From: an uncultured Candidatus Saccharibacteria bacterium
GTDB lineage: Bacteria; Patescibacteriota; Saccharimonadia; Saccharimonadales; Saccharimonadaceae
Direction of reading: 5' to 3'
Assembly (NCBI GenBank): GCA_947302355.1
Contig: CAMYUU010000004.1
Location: 1 to 64,000 of the forward strand
Length of the DNA stretch: 64,000 nucleotides
Shown here: one piece after another, positions 10,960 to 19,488 of the stretch
Layout of the letters: each line of letters opens with the position of its first letter
Position numbering within the stretch: the first letter of the stretch is position 1
The notes under the pieces: generated by a model
The model's database searches: none
The model's input: the letters and a program-made list of their open reading frames with translations, nothing else
What the model was told of the DNA's origin: nothing
Made by a program: the position numbers and the translations under genes

Positions 10960-10988
10960 TTGACATATAAACATAAATATGATATAAT
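10960..10988 (+). promoter_or_regulatory. Perfect consensus sigma70-type promoter TTGACA-N17-TATAAT
   Basis: TTGACA at 10960-10965, 17-nt spacer, TATAAT at 10983-10988 with TG extended -10. Confidence 0.8.
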
Positions 10989-11003
10989 TAAAGAGTGAAA
11001 CAT

Positions 11004-11030
11004 TAATCCTCTCTTCGCGAGGGGATTTTT
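11004..11030 (+). terminator. Rho-independent terminator downstream of adhesin
   Basis: AATCCTCTC-ttcg-CGAGGGGATT stem followed by TTTTT. Confidence 0.8.
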
Positions 11031-11075
11031 GTTGTGGAAAACGTTTGTGTTGCTCGAAAATTCTTACTTTTATTA

Positions 11076-11104
11076 TTGACTTAAGGATTTTAAATTAATA
11101 TAAT
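11076..11104 (+). promoter_or_regulatory. Promoter TTGACT-N17-TATAAT for second surface protein
   Basis: TTGACT 11076-11081, 17-nt spacer, TATAAT 11099-11104. Confidence 0.8.
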
Positions 11105-11130
11105 CGTAATTAGGATAAGCGGAGGAAAAA

Positions 11131-12849
11131 ATGAGTTATAAGCGATTAGCTTGTGCTTTATCAGTAGGAACTTTAGCTTTAGGGACGGGGATTATTGCTC
11201 CGTCGGTTTGGGCTGAAGGCGAGTGTGTAGCCTCTAATCTGGAAGGGTTGGAGGTTTGTCTTGCTGATGGAGAAGCAACCTCTATCACTACGACTGACAC
11301 CATCGTGGTGACTGGAGAAGATACCAACAAGACATTAGTAATCAATAAAGACATAACTGGCGCTAGCGGTAAGAATGTATTTAGTATTGAGGATGGCGCC
11401 TCGGTGACGTTGCGCGGTAGTGGTGTAATTACTGCTGGTCGTTATGGGGCTTCCGTGGATGGTGCGGAGCTCATAATTGATGGGGTTACAATTAATGCGA
11501 CAAATCCATCTTCGTACGGCATTTATGCATTAAATAATGGTCGCGTGACGATGCAAAGTGGACAAGTGGTCGCCGATTATGCTGCTTTTGCTGGAAATAA
11601 TACAACTGGAGATATGAATTTTTACATTCGGGGTGGTCAGCTAATTTCCAATAGATACCCAGCAATCTACATGCCTGGTCAGGTTGATTTAGAAATGCGA
11701 GGTGGCACGCTGACTGGTGGTATTGTAGCTAGAATGGGCCAAATTACGATTGAAGGTGGTACTATTAATGCTCAACCTAATCCAGTTTCTGATGACGGCA
11801 TCGATAAAAATTACAGTAGTATGCCTAGTGTTACGGGTGAAGCGATTACTCTTCTCGCCGGGACTTATAAAAGCGCAAATGCTGAGCATGGTAATGACAT
11901 GAATGTGGTTATTAGCGGCGATAACACTCAAATAAATGGCGATGTCGTGCTTTATGATTTAGGCAATACTGCTGCTGGCTATGAGCAAAATGTAAATGTG
12001 AGAATAGAAGATGGTCGTCTGACTGGATTCCAAACTAAGTTTACCGAAGAAGAGATTGGTTTTGCTCTTAAATCTGGTTATACTGCTGGTCTTAATAATG
12101 CGGCTGAGAGAGTCAATGTTGAGATTACTGGTGGTAAGTATATAACAGAACCAGCCGAGGAGGATATTGCTCCGGATTCTGAAGCTGAATATGACGAAGA
12201 TGCCGGTGTTTACGTGATTTGGCCAAAGCGAGTTGATTACTCCAACTGGTATATCGAAACAGATCTTAGCGAAGATCAGTTGCCTGTATTTGTAGAATTT
12301 GGTGATGTTGAGTTTATCGCTGACAGAAAGGCGACCTTATCTGCAACTGAGGTGGATACGGACGAACTCACTTTGACTGGTGAAGGCGAATTGATTGGCG
12401 CTCTAGATTTATCAATGCTTGATCGTGATGGTCATGTGATTAAGGTGAGTAACAATAGCTTGATTGTGCATATCGACTTAGATGAAGATTCTTATAATCT
12501 GTTCTCCGAATACGATAAGCTCTATGCGGTCTATTTCAACGAGGACGGTGAAGAAGTCGAGCGATTCGAGATTAATCTCGAGAGCGAAATTGATGAAGAA
12601 TTCTCTTGGTATTGGCTCTGGTTTGAAACACCACATCTATCAACTTATGGTGTGGTCGGTGTAAATGAGTCTGAGGAAGAGGGCTCGCAAGAGGCCACTG
12701 GGGCATCGACGCCAGATACTGGTACGATGACTATGGCTGGTGCTTCGGCATCAACTGCGGCGATTGTGACTGTTTTGGTAGTTGGTGTATTGACGTCGGT
12801 CGTAAGCTTTGCGTATTTGTTTAAGAAATTGTATCTCAATAGGAAGTAA
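11131..12849 (+). CDS. Secreted cell-wall-anchored protein with beta-helix-like repeats and TPDTG sorting signal
   Basis: Signal peptide MSYKRLACALSVGTLALGTGIIAPSVWA; repetitive VTMQSGQVV/LEMRGGTLTGG/ITIEGGTIN rungs; C-term STPDTG + TM + KKLYLNRK. Confidence 0.85.
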   Translation: MSYKRLACALSVGTLALGTGIIAPSVWAEGECVASNLEGLEVCLADGEATSITTTDTIVVTGEDTNKTLVINKDITGASGKNVFSIEDGASVTLRGSGVITAGRYGASVDGAELIIDGVTINATNPSSYGIYALNNGRVTMQSGQVVADYAAFAGNNTTGDMNFYIRGGQLISNRYPAIYMPGQVDLEMRGGTLTGGIVARMGQITIEGGTINAQPNPVSDDGIDKNYSSMPSVTGEAITLLAGTYKSANAEHGNDMNVVISGDNTQINGDVVLYDLGNTAAGYEQNVNVRIEDGRLTGFQTKFTEEEIGFALKSGYTAGLNNAAERVNVEITGGKYITEPAEEDIAPDSEAEYDEDAGVYVIWPKRVDYSNWYIETDLSEDQLPVFVEFGDVEFIADRKATLSATEVDTDELTLTGEGELIGALDLSMLDRDGHVIKVSNNSLIVHIDLDEDSYNLFSEYDKLYAVYFNEDGEEVERFEINLESEIDEEFSWYWLWFETPHLSTYGVVGVNESEEEGSQEATGASTPDTGTMTMAGASASTAAIVTVLVVGVLTSVVSFAYLFKKLYLNRK

Positions 12850-12873
12850 TTAAGACACATGACGCAAATAAAA

Positions 12874-12898
12874 AGATCCCCCGTAAGGGGGATTTTTT
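12874..12898 (+). terminator. Rho-independent terminator
   Basis: ATCCCCC-gtaa-GGGGGAT followed by TTTTT. Confidence 0.85.
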
Positions 12899-12912
12899 GT
12901 AGGGGTTTTTGC

Positions 12913-12941
12913 TTGAAATTTTATCCATCTCGTGATATAAT
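12913..12941 (+). promoter_or_regulatory. Promoter for rplF segment of spc operon
   Basis: TTGAAA 12913-12918, 17-nt spacer, TGATATAAT with TATAAT 12936-12941. Confidence 0.75.
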
Positions 12942-12972
12942 TGTTTGGATATTAACATAACAGGGGAATAAT

Positions 12973-13509
12973 ATGAGTCGTATCGGAAAACAACCCATCG
13001 AGATTCCGGCGGGAGTGACAATTACGGTCGGCGAGAGTGAGATTACTGTCGCGGGCCCAAAGGGTCAGCTCAACGTCCCAGTGCAACCCAAAACCAAGGT
13101 TAATGTTGATGGCGCAGTGGCTACGGTTACCCGTGAGGATGACGAACCAAAATCCCGTGCTTGGCACGGTTTGCAGCGTGCATTACTCAATAATGCAGTG
13201 CAAGGAGTAACTAAGGGTTACGAAAAGAAACTAGAGATTAATGGCGTAGGCTACCGTCTTTCTGGTGGCGGCCAAGAAATCGAAATGGCGCTTGGATTTT
13301 CGCATCCAGTAAAGTATAAGGCGCCCGAAGGCGTGCAACTTACTACCAACAAAATGGAAATTACCGTTTCTGGTATCGATAAGCAAAAAGTTGGACAAGT
13401 AGCAGCTGAGATTCGTAGCCTCAAGAAACCTGAACCATATAAGGGCAAAGGTATCAAGTATGTTGACGAAGTAATTCTTCGCAAAGCAGGAAAGGCTGGT
13501 AAGAAATAA
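12973..13509 (+). CDS. rplF: 50S ribosomal protein L6
   Basis: MSRIGKQPIEIPAGVTITV; PEPYKGKGIKYVDEVILRKAGKAGKK. Confidence 0.97.
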   Translation: MSRIGKQPIEIPAGVTITVGESEITVAGPKGQLNVPVQPKTKVNVDGAVATVTREDDEPKSRAWHGLQRALLNNAVQGVTKGYEKKLEINGVGYRLSGGGQEIEMALGFSHPVKYKAPEGVQLTTNKMEITVSGIDKQKVGQVAAEIRSLKKPEPYKGKGIKYVDEVILRKAGKAGKK

Positions 13510-13838
13510 TGAATAAGATTTTTAGAGCAAAGAGAACTCGTGCCAAAATCAATGGCACCGCAGAAAGGCCACGTCTTTCGGTACATTTTTCGAATCAGCA
13601 TATTACTGCTCAGATTGTGGATGACGAGAAAAAAGTAACTTTAGCGTATGCCACTACGGTAGGAGCTAAGGTGTCTGGCACGATGACCGAAAAAGCTAGC
13701 AAGATTGGTGAAGAAATTGCGAAGAAAGCTAAAGCTAAGAAGATCAAGAAAGTAGTTTTCGATCGTGGTTCTAAATTATATGCTGGGCGTATGTCGGCAC
13801 TAGCTGATGCTGCCCGTAAAGAAGGATTGGAGTTTTAA
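13509..13838 (+). CDS. rplR: 50S ribosomal protein L18
   Basis: RAKINGTAERPRLSVHFSNQHITAQIVDDEKKVTLAYATT; FDRGSKLYAGRMSALADAARKEGLEF. Confidence 0.96.
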   Translation: MNKIFRAKRTRAKINGTAERPRLSVHFSNQHITAQIVDDEKKVTLAYATTVGAKVSGTMTEKASKIGEEIAKKAKAKKIKKVVFDRGSKLYAGRMSALADAARKEGLEF

Positions 13839-13840
13839 TT

Positions 13841-14695
13841 ATGCCAGAAAATGAGAAAAAAGCCCCAAGAGTAATTAATAAGTCTGGTACACTCAAGATG
13901 GACGACAAAACTGCCGCCACCAAGCAGACTCGCGATATTGCAGGTCGTAGGATGGACAGGCGGAATCGTCGTGATCGTGTGCGCGCAGATGCTGGGCCAA
14001 AAGAATTTGACAGCATTACTATTTCAGTGGATCGTGTATCTCGTACAGTTGCTGGTGGACGCAGAATGCGTTTTAAAGCACTTGTTGCTATTGGTAACCA
14101 CAAGAATAAGGTAGGTATCGGTGTATCTAAAGGTAACGATGTAACGACTGCAGTAGCTAAAGCTACTTCTAAGGCTAAAAAAGCCATGATTGTGTTTAAC
14201 ATGAATGACGAGACGATTTGCCATGAAACTCGTACAAAGGTTACTGGTGCGGATGTTTTGATGAAGCCAGCTGCTCCAGGTACTGGTATTATTGCTGGTG
14301 GTACCGTACGAGCTATTATGGGCCTAACTGGCGTAAAGAATTTGATTTCTAAATCGCTTGGTTCAACTAATAAGGTCAATATCGCCTATGCAGTAATTGA
14401 AGGCCTACGCAGCCAAGTTCCTCGTTCGGAATGGAATAGTACCAAGATGAACGCTGCTAAGTCGAAAGCAGATAAAATTGAAAAAGCTGTGGCAAAGAAA
14501 TCTGAGAAAATAGCTGCCGTCAAGGAAAAAGTTGAAAAGGCGAAAAAAACTGTAGCCAAGAAGACTGAAGCTAAGAAGACTGAAGTTAAAAAGGCTGTAG
14601 CAAAAAAGGTTGAGGCCAAGAAGTCTGAAATTAAGAAAGCTGTAGCCAAGAAGGCTGAAGCTAAGAAGTCCACTGCAAAGAAGGAGGACAAGTAA
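13841..14695 (+). CDS. rpsE: 30S ribosomal protein S5 with long Lys/Ala-rich C-terminal extension
   Basis: SITISVDRVSRTVAGGRRMRFKALVAIGNHKNKVGIGVSKG; tail of about 75 aa of AKK/EAKK repeats. Confidence 0.95.
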   Translation: MPENEKKAPRVINKSGTLKMDDKTAATKQTRDIAGRRMDRRNRRDRVRADAGPKEFDSITISVDRVSRTVAGGRRMRFKALVAIGNHKNKVGIGVSKGNDVTTAVAKATSKAKKAMIVFNMNDETICHETRTKVTGADVLMKPAAPGTGIIAGGTVRAIMGLTGVKNLISKSLGSTNKVNIAYAVIEGLRSQVPRSEWNSTKMNAAKSKADKIEKAVAKKSEKIAAVKEKVEKAKKTVAKKTEAKKTEVKKAVAKKVEAKKSEIKKAVAKKAEAKKSTAKKEDK

Positions 14696-15165
14696 TGAAA
14701 TACAATGATTTAGTGGTAGAGAAAAATACTCGCCCTACCCGTAAGGGCCGTGGTATTGCCGCCGGTCAGGGTAAGACGGCCGGACGTGGTACTAAGGGTC
14801 AGAAGGCTCGAGCAGGCCACAATAAAATGCCAAGAGGCTTTATGGGCGGTCAGCGTGCGATTATGCAGGCAGTGCCGAAGCTAAAAGGTTTCAAATCTTA
14901 TCATGCGAAGGCTGAGGTAGTGTATACCGATCGCTTGAATGAGCTAAAGGGTAAAGTCGATAATTACGCTTTGGCAGAAGCTGGATTGATTACTTCGCCA
15001 TTTGCGAAGGTAAAGATTATTTCTAGGGGTGAATTAACTTCCAAGATTGATTTAGAAACGCAATTCGCTTCAAAGACAGCAGTTGAGGCAATTAAGAAGG
15101 CTGGTGGTTCGTTTAAAAAGGTAAAGATTTTACAAAAGCCTGCAAAAGCCGAAAAGGAGAGCTAG
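14695..15165 (+). CDS. rplO: 50S ribosomal protein L15
   Basis: GRGIAAGQGKTAGRGTKGQKARAGHNKMPRGFMGGQ. Confidence 0.96.
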   Translation: MKYNDLVVEKNTRPTRKGRGIAAGQGKTAGRGTKGQKARAGHNKMPRGFMGGQRAIMQAVPKLKGFKSYHAKAEVVYTDRLNELKGKVDNYALAEAGLITSPFAKVKIISRGELTSKIDLETQFASKTAVEAIKKAGGSFKKVKILQKPAKAEKES

Positions 15166-15185
15166 TTTTTTTAAACTATAGAGAG

Positions 15186-15218
15186 CATAACGACCACGAG
15201 TGGTCGTTATGTTTTTTT
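15186..15218 (+). terminator. Rho-independent terminator after rplO
   Basis: CATAACGACCAC-gag-GTGGTCGTTATG-type stem followed by TTTTTTT. Confidence 0.9.
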
Positions 15219-15298
15219 ATGCTACTGGGGTAAATTTTGGCGTTTTATAAAGCCATATCTTATGATATAATTAGGTAAAATTAAGTGGAGTTATCAAA

Positions 15299-16027
15299 AT
15301 GGACGAAAAAGAATTGAAAACCAGTACTCGACAGCGCGTGGTGATTGCGATAATTGCAGTTTTGATGTTGGGGTCAATTATTGCTGGATATGCTGCGATT
15401 ATATTAAATGGAGGTAACGGTAGTTCAACTGCTTCTGGAGATAGTAAAATCGATGAGGCTAAAGTTGCCGAATACGAGGAAGCTTACAATAAACTACAAG
15501 CCGAATTTTCAGAATCTACGAAAGATGACTATGATCAATTCATAGCTTACAAATCAGAAATAAAGGGCTACAACGAGACTAGTGCCAATGAAGATGGTCT
15601 TCAAACACGAGATTTAAAGAAAGGTTCTGGTGATAAAATTGATGAGAATACAGAGTATTTAGCGTACTACGTAGGTTGGTGTGCTGATGAATCTATTTTC
15701 GATTCTTCGTTTGATGATAAAGATAATCCTACCGCTTTTGCGAAAATCCTTGATGCTTCACTAGGAATGATTGAAGGCTGGAATGAGGGTGTAAAGGGAA
15801 TGAGATTGGATGGTATTCGCGAAATTACGATTCCTGGAGAATTGGCTTATGGCGAATCTATGGAGATATGTGGTGGATACAATAAACCATTGAAATTTAT
15901 AGTGATGGCTAAGGCCAAAGAGGACCCATTGAAGACTTTGGCAAGTGATTTGGATACTGCCTATATGAGATATCAGTATGCTCAGTATGGCGTAGACTAT
16001 GACGAAGTTTCTGGTGGTACGGAATAG
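15299..16027 (+). CDS. Membrane-anchored FKBP-type peptidyl-prolyl cis-trans isomerase
   Basis: N-terminal TM; GLQTRDLKKGSGDKIDENTEYLAYYVGW...GMIEGWNEGVKGMRLDGIREITIPGELAYG FKBP signature. Confidence 0.85.
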   Translation: MDEKELKTSTRQRVVIAIIAVLMLGSIIAGYAAIILNGGNGSSTASGDSKIDEAKVAEYEEAYNKLQAEFSESTKDDYDQFIAYKSEIKGYNETSANEDGLQTRDLKKGSGDKIDENTEYLAYYVGWCADESIFDSSFDDKDNPTAFAKILDASLGMIEGWNEGVKGMRLDGIREITIPGELAYGESMEICGGYNKPLKFIVMAKAKEDPLKTLASDLDTAYMRYQYAQYGVDYDEVSGGTE

Positions 16028-16038
16028 TATCAGTTATC

Positions 16039-16071
16039 AAAAAGCGTCGCGCGTAATAGTGCGACGCTTTT
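16039..16071. terminator. Bidirectional terminator between convergent genes
   Basis: AAAAGCGTCGC...GCGACGCTTTT symmetric hairpin. Confidence 0.75.
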
Positions 16072-16095
16072 AGCTGGTTCTTGAGCTGGTGGGGA

Positions 16096-17070
16096 TTAAT
16101 TCGGGAAGGGGCGGTTCAGGACACTAGTGATGTCGTCGTCGTAGAATACCCTAGTGAAACCAGAAACATCGGCCAGGCCGTGTACTTTAGCTTTGTCGAA
16201 GACTACTGCGTTTTCTCGGATAGTGGCGGAACCGTAGATTTCGGCTTCGCCAAAGACCTTGGCGACTCCCTGAATGTCAGCTTTGCCACTAACCTTGACT
16301 TCATCGAGAATGACGACATGTCCATGGACTGCGGCATTACCCTCAATGATGTTTGCGCTGAAGATTCGGGCGTGTTCGTAGATTTGAGCTCGTCCGGTAA
16401 TGGTGCCACCATAGATTTCGACTTCACCGTGGGCTTTGGCTTCGCCAGTAACAACAGCGGAACCTCCGATTCTTGCATTGCCATAGACTCTGGCTTCGCC
16501 AGAAATTTCGGCGTACCCGAGAATTTGGGCTTGGCCGAAGACATGGGCTTTTCCTTTGATTCTGGCTTCCTGACTCACATGTGCTTCGCTGTCTATGCTG
16601 GCATATTCGCAGACAATGACATCGTCGCCGATTGTGGCCGATCCCATGATTTTGGCGTGGCCACTTACTGAAGCTTTGCCAAAAACTCTTGCATCGTTGC
16701 TAATTTTGGCATATTCTTCAATGATGGCCTCGTTGCAGACGTGTGCTGCGTTACGGATTTCGGCGTATCCCCAGGCTTCAGCATTGTCTTGAATGCTGGC
16801 TGTGCCGGAGATTTCGGCGCAATCGTGTATCGTGGCATCGTTTAAAACAGTCGCTTGTCCGTACGCCTTGGCGTCGTCGAAAACCCAGCAGTTTCCTTTC
16901 TGGCTAAGATTGTTTTTGCTCTCGACCCATCCTCCGTAATCTCCTTTTTTGACAAATGAGCCGATGCTCCTGAGTGCGCGAATACGATGAAGGGTCTTGA
17001 ACTCAAGGTTATCCAAAATCCTAATCGTTTCGCTAGTCAATTCGTACTTTAGCTCTTCCATTCTTATCAC
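16096..17070 (-). CDS. YdcK-like left-handed parallel beta-helix (hexapeptide repeat) protein
   Basis: GGWVESKNNLSQKGNCWVFDDAKAYGQATV N-terminal motif plus about 40 [AV]x[IV]xGxA-type hexapeptide rungs; resembles E. coli YdcK from memory. Confidence 0.75.
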   Translation of the reverse strand: MIRMEELKYELTSETIRILDNLEFKTLHRIRALRSIGSFVKKGDYGGWVESKNNLSQKGNCWVFDDAKAYGQATVLNDATIHDCAEISGTASIQDNAEAWGYAEIRNAAHVCNEAIIEEYAKISNDARVFGKASVSGHAKIMGSATIGDDVIVCEYASIDSEAHVSQEARIKGKAHVFGQAQILGYAEISGEARVYGNARIGGSAVVTGEAKAHGEVEIYGGTITGRAQIYEHARIFSANIIEGNAAVHGHVVILDEVKVSGKADIQGVAKVFGEAEIYGSATIRENAVVFDKAKVHGLADVSGFTRVFYDDDITSVLNRPFPN

Positions 17071-17186
17071 CTCTCAAAAACAACAATTTAAAGAGCTTGT
17101 TGAAATACACATAATTAATATATCATGATGGTGGATAATTGTATAGATGATGAGGGCCTATTAGGGGTAGGGCAAGTCTGTTATGC

Positions 17187-17215
17187 TTGACTTTTTTTAT
17201 TGCTTGTGGTATAAT
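17187..17215 (+). promoter_or_regulatory. Promoter TTGACT-N17-TATAAT
   Basis: TTGACT 17187-17192; TGGTATAAT with TATAAT 17210-17215. Confidence 0.75.
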
Positions 17216-17281
17216 GGGGATGAGGTTTTGGAAAAGCTGGAACCTTGTGCCCATATAATCGAACAAGAAACGGGGGGAATC

Positions 17282-17659
17282 ATGGGCTTTATCAAGTTTA
17301 TCCTTTGCATAATTGCAATTCTTGTGGCGCATCTCGGGTCTAGGCGCGTGCGCGCTCTCGGGAACGATGGCGCTAGCGAGTTTTGGATTGTGGCGCTCAG
17401 TGTCGTGGTGAGTTTTGGCACTGCCTTGTTCATCTATTTGATGAGTGAACAGTGGGTTTATGAGTATTTTTACTCCAGACCTGAGCGCTATGAGACGCCA
17501 TTACGGGCAGGTGGCGATGGACTGAAAATCTATATTGTCATGCTCGTTATTGGCGCCTCGATGTTCTACCATGTAGTGCTGGAAGACGCATTGTCTCGTC
17601 GTTCGGCGACTATTCGTCGTCGTCGGCGTGAGGCTCGCACGAAGCGTCGTGCTATGTAG
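17282..17659 (+). CDS. Small multi-TM membrane protein, unknown function, Arg-rich C-terminus
   Basis: MGFIKFILCIIAILVAHLG...; SD gggggga before ATG 17282; track start 17183 lies inside the promoter. Confidence 0.6.
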   Translation: MGFIKFILCIIAILVAHLGSRRVRALGNDGASEFWIVALSVVVSFGTALFIYLMSEQWVYEYFYSRPERYETPLRAGGDGLKIYIVMLVIGASMFYHVVLEDALSRRSATIRRRRREARTKRRAM

Positions 17660-17667
17660 GGGGGGAG

Positions 17668-17916
17668 ATGAAGCACGTTCTTTTGATTATTTTCCTGTTT
17701 GTCTTCTGCCTCGTGTTGACGCAGGGATCGCGCATGGTGGCGGCGACTTACTGGAATTGTGGTCTCGTTTTGCTTTTTAGCTTGTCGATGACCATAATTG
17801 CCACGCTCTTCCTCGGGTTATTCTTTGAGGCAGGGGCGAGTTGTGGCGTAGCTATCCTGTGCGGGATGATTGGTTACTTCGCTTACGAGGAGGGCATGGA
17901 AGAGATAGGAGGATAA
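17668..17916 (+). CDS. Small membrane protein, unknown function
   Basis: MKHVLLIIFLFVFCLVLTQGSRMVAATYWNCGLVLLFSLSMTIIATLFLGLFF; SD gggggag. Confidence 0.6.
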   Translation: MKHVLLIIFLFVFCLVLTQGSRMVAATYWNCGLVLLFSLSMTIIATLFLGLFFEAGASCGVAILCGMIGYFAYEEGMEEIGG

Positions 17917-17939
17917 ACGTTAGTGTCCCTAGGTAATTC

Positions 17940-17977
17940 TGGGGGCAAGGCCCCCAGGTTTGCCTGGGGGCATTTTC
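17940..17977 (+). terminator. Rho-independent terminator
   Basis: GCCCCCAGG-ttt-g-CCTGGGGGC followed by ATTTTC; alternative upstream pairing GGGGGC/GCCCCC. Confidence 0.75.
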
Positions 17978-18014
17978 GTTGTAGATTTTTGGGTTTGAGT
18001 TATAATAAATAGAT

Positions 18015-19403
18015 ATGGAGGCGAATAGTTTTTTCTTTTATGATTTAGAAACTAGTGGCTTAAATGCGCGCGAGGATCGCATTATGCAATTTGCTGGCCA
18101 AAAGACTAATTTGGATTTGGAGCCAGTCGGTGAGCCGGTTAATATACTGGTAAAATTAACCGATGATGCCCTTCCTAGCCCAGGTGCTATTTTGGTAACT
18201 AAAATTACACCACAAGATACGTTAAGGGATGGCATTAGTGAAGTGGAGTTTGTAAAATATGTTCTAGATGAAATTTTTACTCCTGGTACGGTAGCGGTTG
18301 GTTATAATACTGTGCGTTTTGATGATGAGTTTATGCGGGCGATTTTGTGGCGCAATTTTTGTGATCCATATGAGTGGGAATGGAAGGACGGTCGATCGCG
18401 CTGGGATATGCTAGACGTCGTGAGGTTGACTAGGGCTCTGCGTCCTGAAGGGATTAATTGGCCAGTTACGGAAAAAGGACAACCGACTAATAGACTTGAA
18501 CTCTTAACAAAATTAAATGGATTAGAGCATTCTCATGCACATGATGCGCTTTCTGATGTATTTGCTACTATCGCTGTGGCTAAAATGATACGAAACAAAC
18601 AACCAAAGCTTTTCGAGTATCTCTTTAAGATGCGGAATAAGAATGAAGTAAAGAAGCTAGTGAATCTTGAGGATAAACAACCATTCGTATATGCATCTGG
18701 CAGATATTCGTCGGAATACAATAAAACTACTGTGGCTTTTCCGTTGACGGTGGGTAGGAACGGTAATGTGCTAGTATATGATTTGCGTTATAATCTGGAG
18801 GAGGTGATGGATGCGGTTGAGCTCGGCAAAAAAGATGCGAAAGCAGAGGGGGCTAGAAAATCGTTTTATCCGATTGTGAAGGAATTATGTTTTAATAAAT
18901 GTCCAGCTGTGGCACCTGTTTCAGTACTAAATGGGAATGGATGGGAAAAGATTGGATTGAGTGAGGATGAAGTGAAGAGTAATTTGGATATTCTGTTAAG
19001 ACATCCTGAGTTTGCTGAGCAAATGCGCGAAGAGGTTGAAAAGCTTCCGGAATTTCCGCCGGCGTTGGAGCCAGAAGCGGCACTATATGATGGTTTTTTG
19101 AACGATGCGGATCGCGGTAAAGTGGCAATCGTGCGCAATCTCGAACCTGAGAAGCTTGCGGATTATCATCCTGATTTTATAGATGATAGATTACCCGATT
19201 TGCTATTGCATTATAAAGGACGGAATTTCCCACAGGCTTTATCTGAGGATGAGAGCGCCAAGTGGCAGGAGTACCGTAAACAACGTCTTGAGCGTTTGAC
19301 GCCGAATTTCTTAGCCGAATTAGAGCTTGCTTATAAAAGAGATGAATATGTAGCGGAAGAATTGAAGTTGTATTTTGAATCTTTATTTGATCAAGATTAT
19401 TGA
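18015..19403 (+). CDS. sbcB: Exodeoxyribonuclease I
   Basis: FFFYDLETSGLNAREDRIMQFAGQKTNLDLEPVGEP; VGYNTVRFDDEFMRAILWRNFCDPYEWEW; HSHAHDALSDVFATIAVAKMI (DEDDh exonuclease, ExoI family). Confidence 0.9.
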   Translation: MEANSFFFYDLETSGLNAREDRIMQFAGQKTNLDLEPVGEPVNILVKLTDDALPSPGAILVTKITPQDTLRDGISEVEFVKYVLDEIFTPGTVAVGYNTVRFDDEFMRAILWRNFCDPYEWEWKDGRSRWDMLDVVRLTRALRPEGINWPVTEKGQPTNRLELLTKLNGLEHSHAHDALSDVFATIAVAKMIRNKQPKLFEYLFKMRNKNEVKKLVNLEDKQPFVYASGRYSSEYNKTTVAFPLTVGRNGNVLVYDLRYNLEEVMDAVELGKKDAKAEGARKSFYPIVKELCFNKCPAVAPVSVLNGNGWEKIGLSEDEVKSNLDILLRHPEFAEQMREEVEKLPEFPPALEPEAALYDGFLNDADRGKVAIVRNLEPEKLADYHPDFIDDRLPDLLLHYKGRNFPQALSEDESAKWQEYRKQRLERLTPNFLAELELAYKRDEYVAEELKLYFESLFDQDY

Positions 19404-19488
19404 ATTTTATTGAAATTATGATATAATATTGGTATGAATAAGGTTTAAGAAGGCCTCGTACCCTCACAACTAGTAGAAAGGGAAGAAA

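Noticed and set aside
13771-14379. 202-aa minus-strand ORF
   Set aside because: Antisense to rplR/rpsE; no family resemblance and codon-shadow composition.
16081-16671. 196-aa plus-strand ORF
   Set aside because: Antisense to the YdcK-like beta-helix gene; its apparent periodicity is the complement of the hexapeptide repeat, and there is no SD or promoter on the plus strand.
17183-17281. Track start of the 158-aa ORF
   Set aside because: Begins upstream of and within the TTGACT/TATAAT promoter; ATG 17282 has a strong SD and begins a TM segment.
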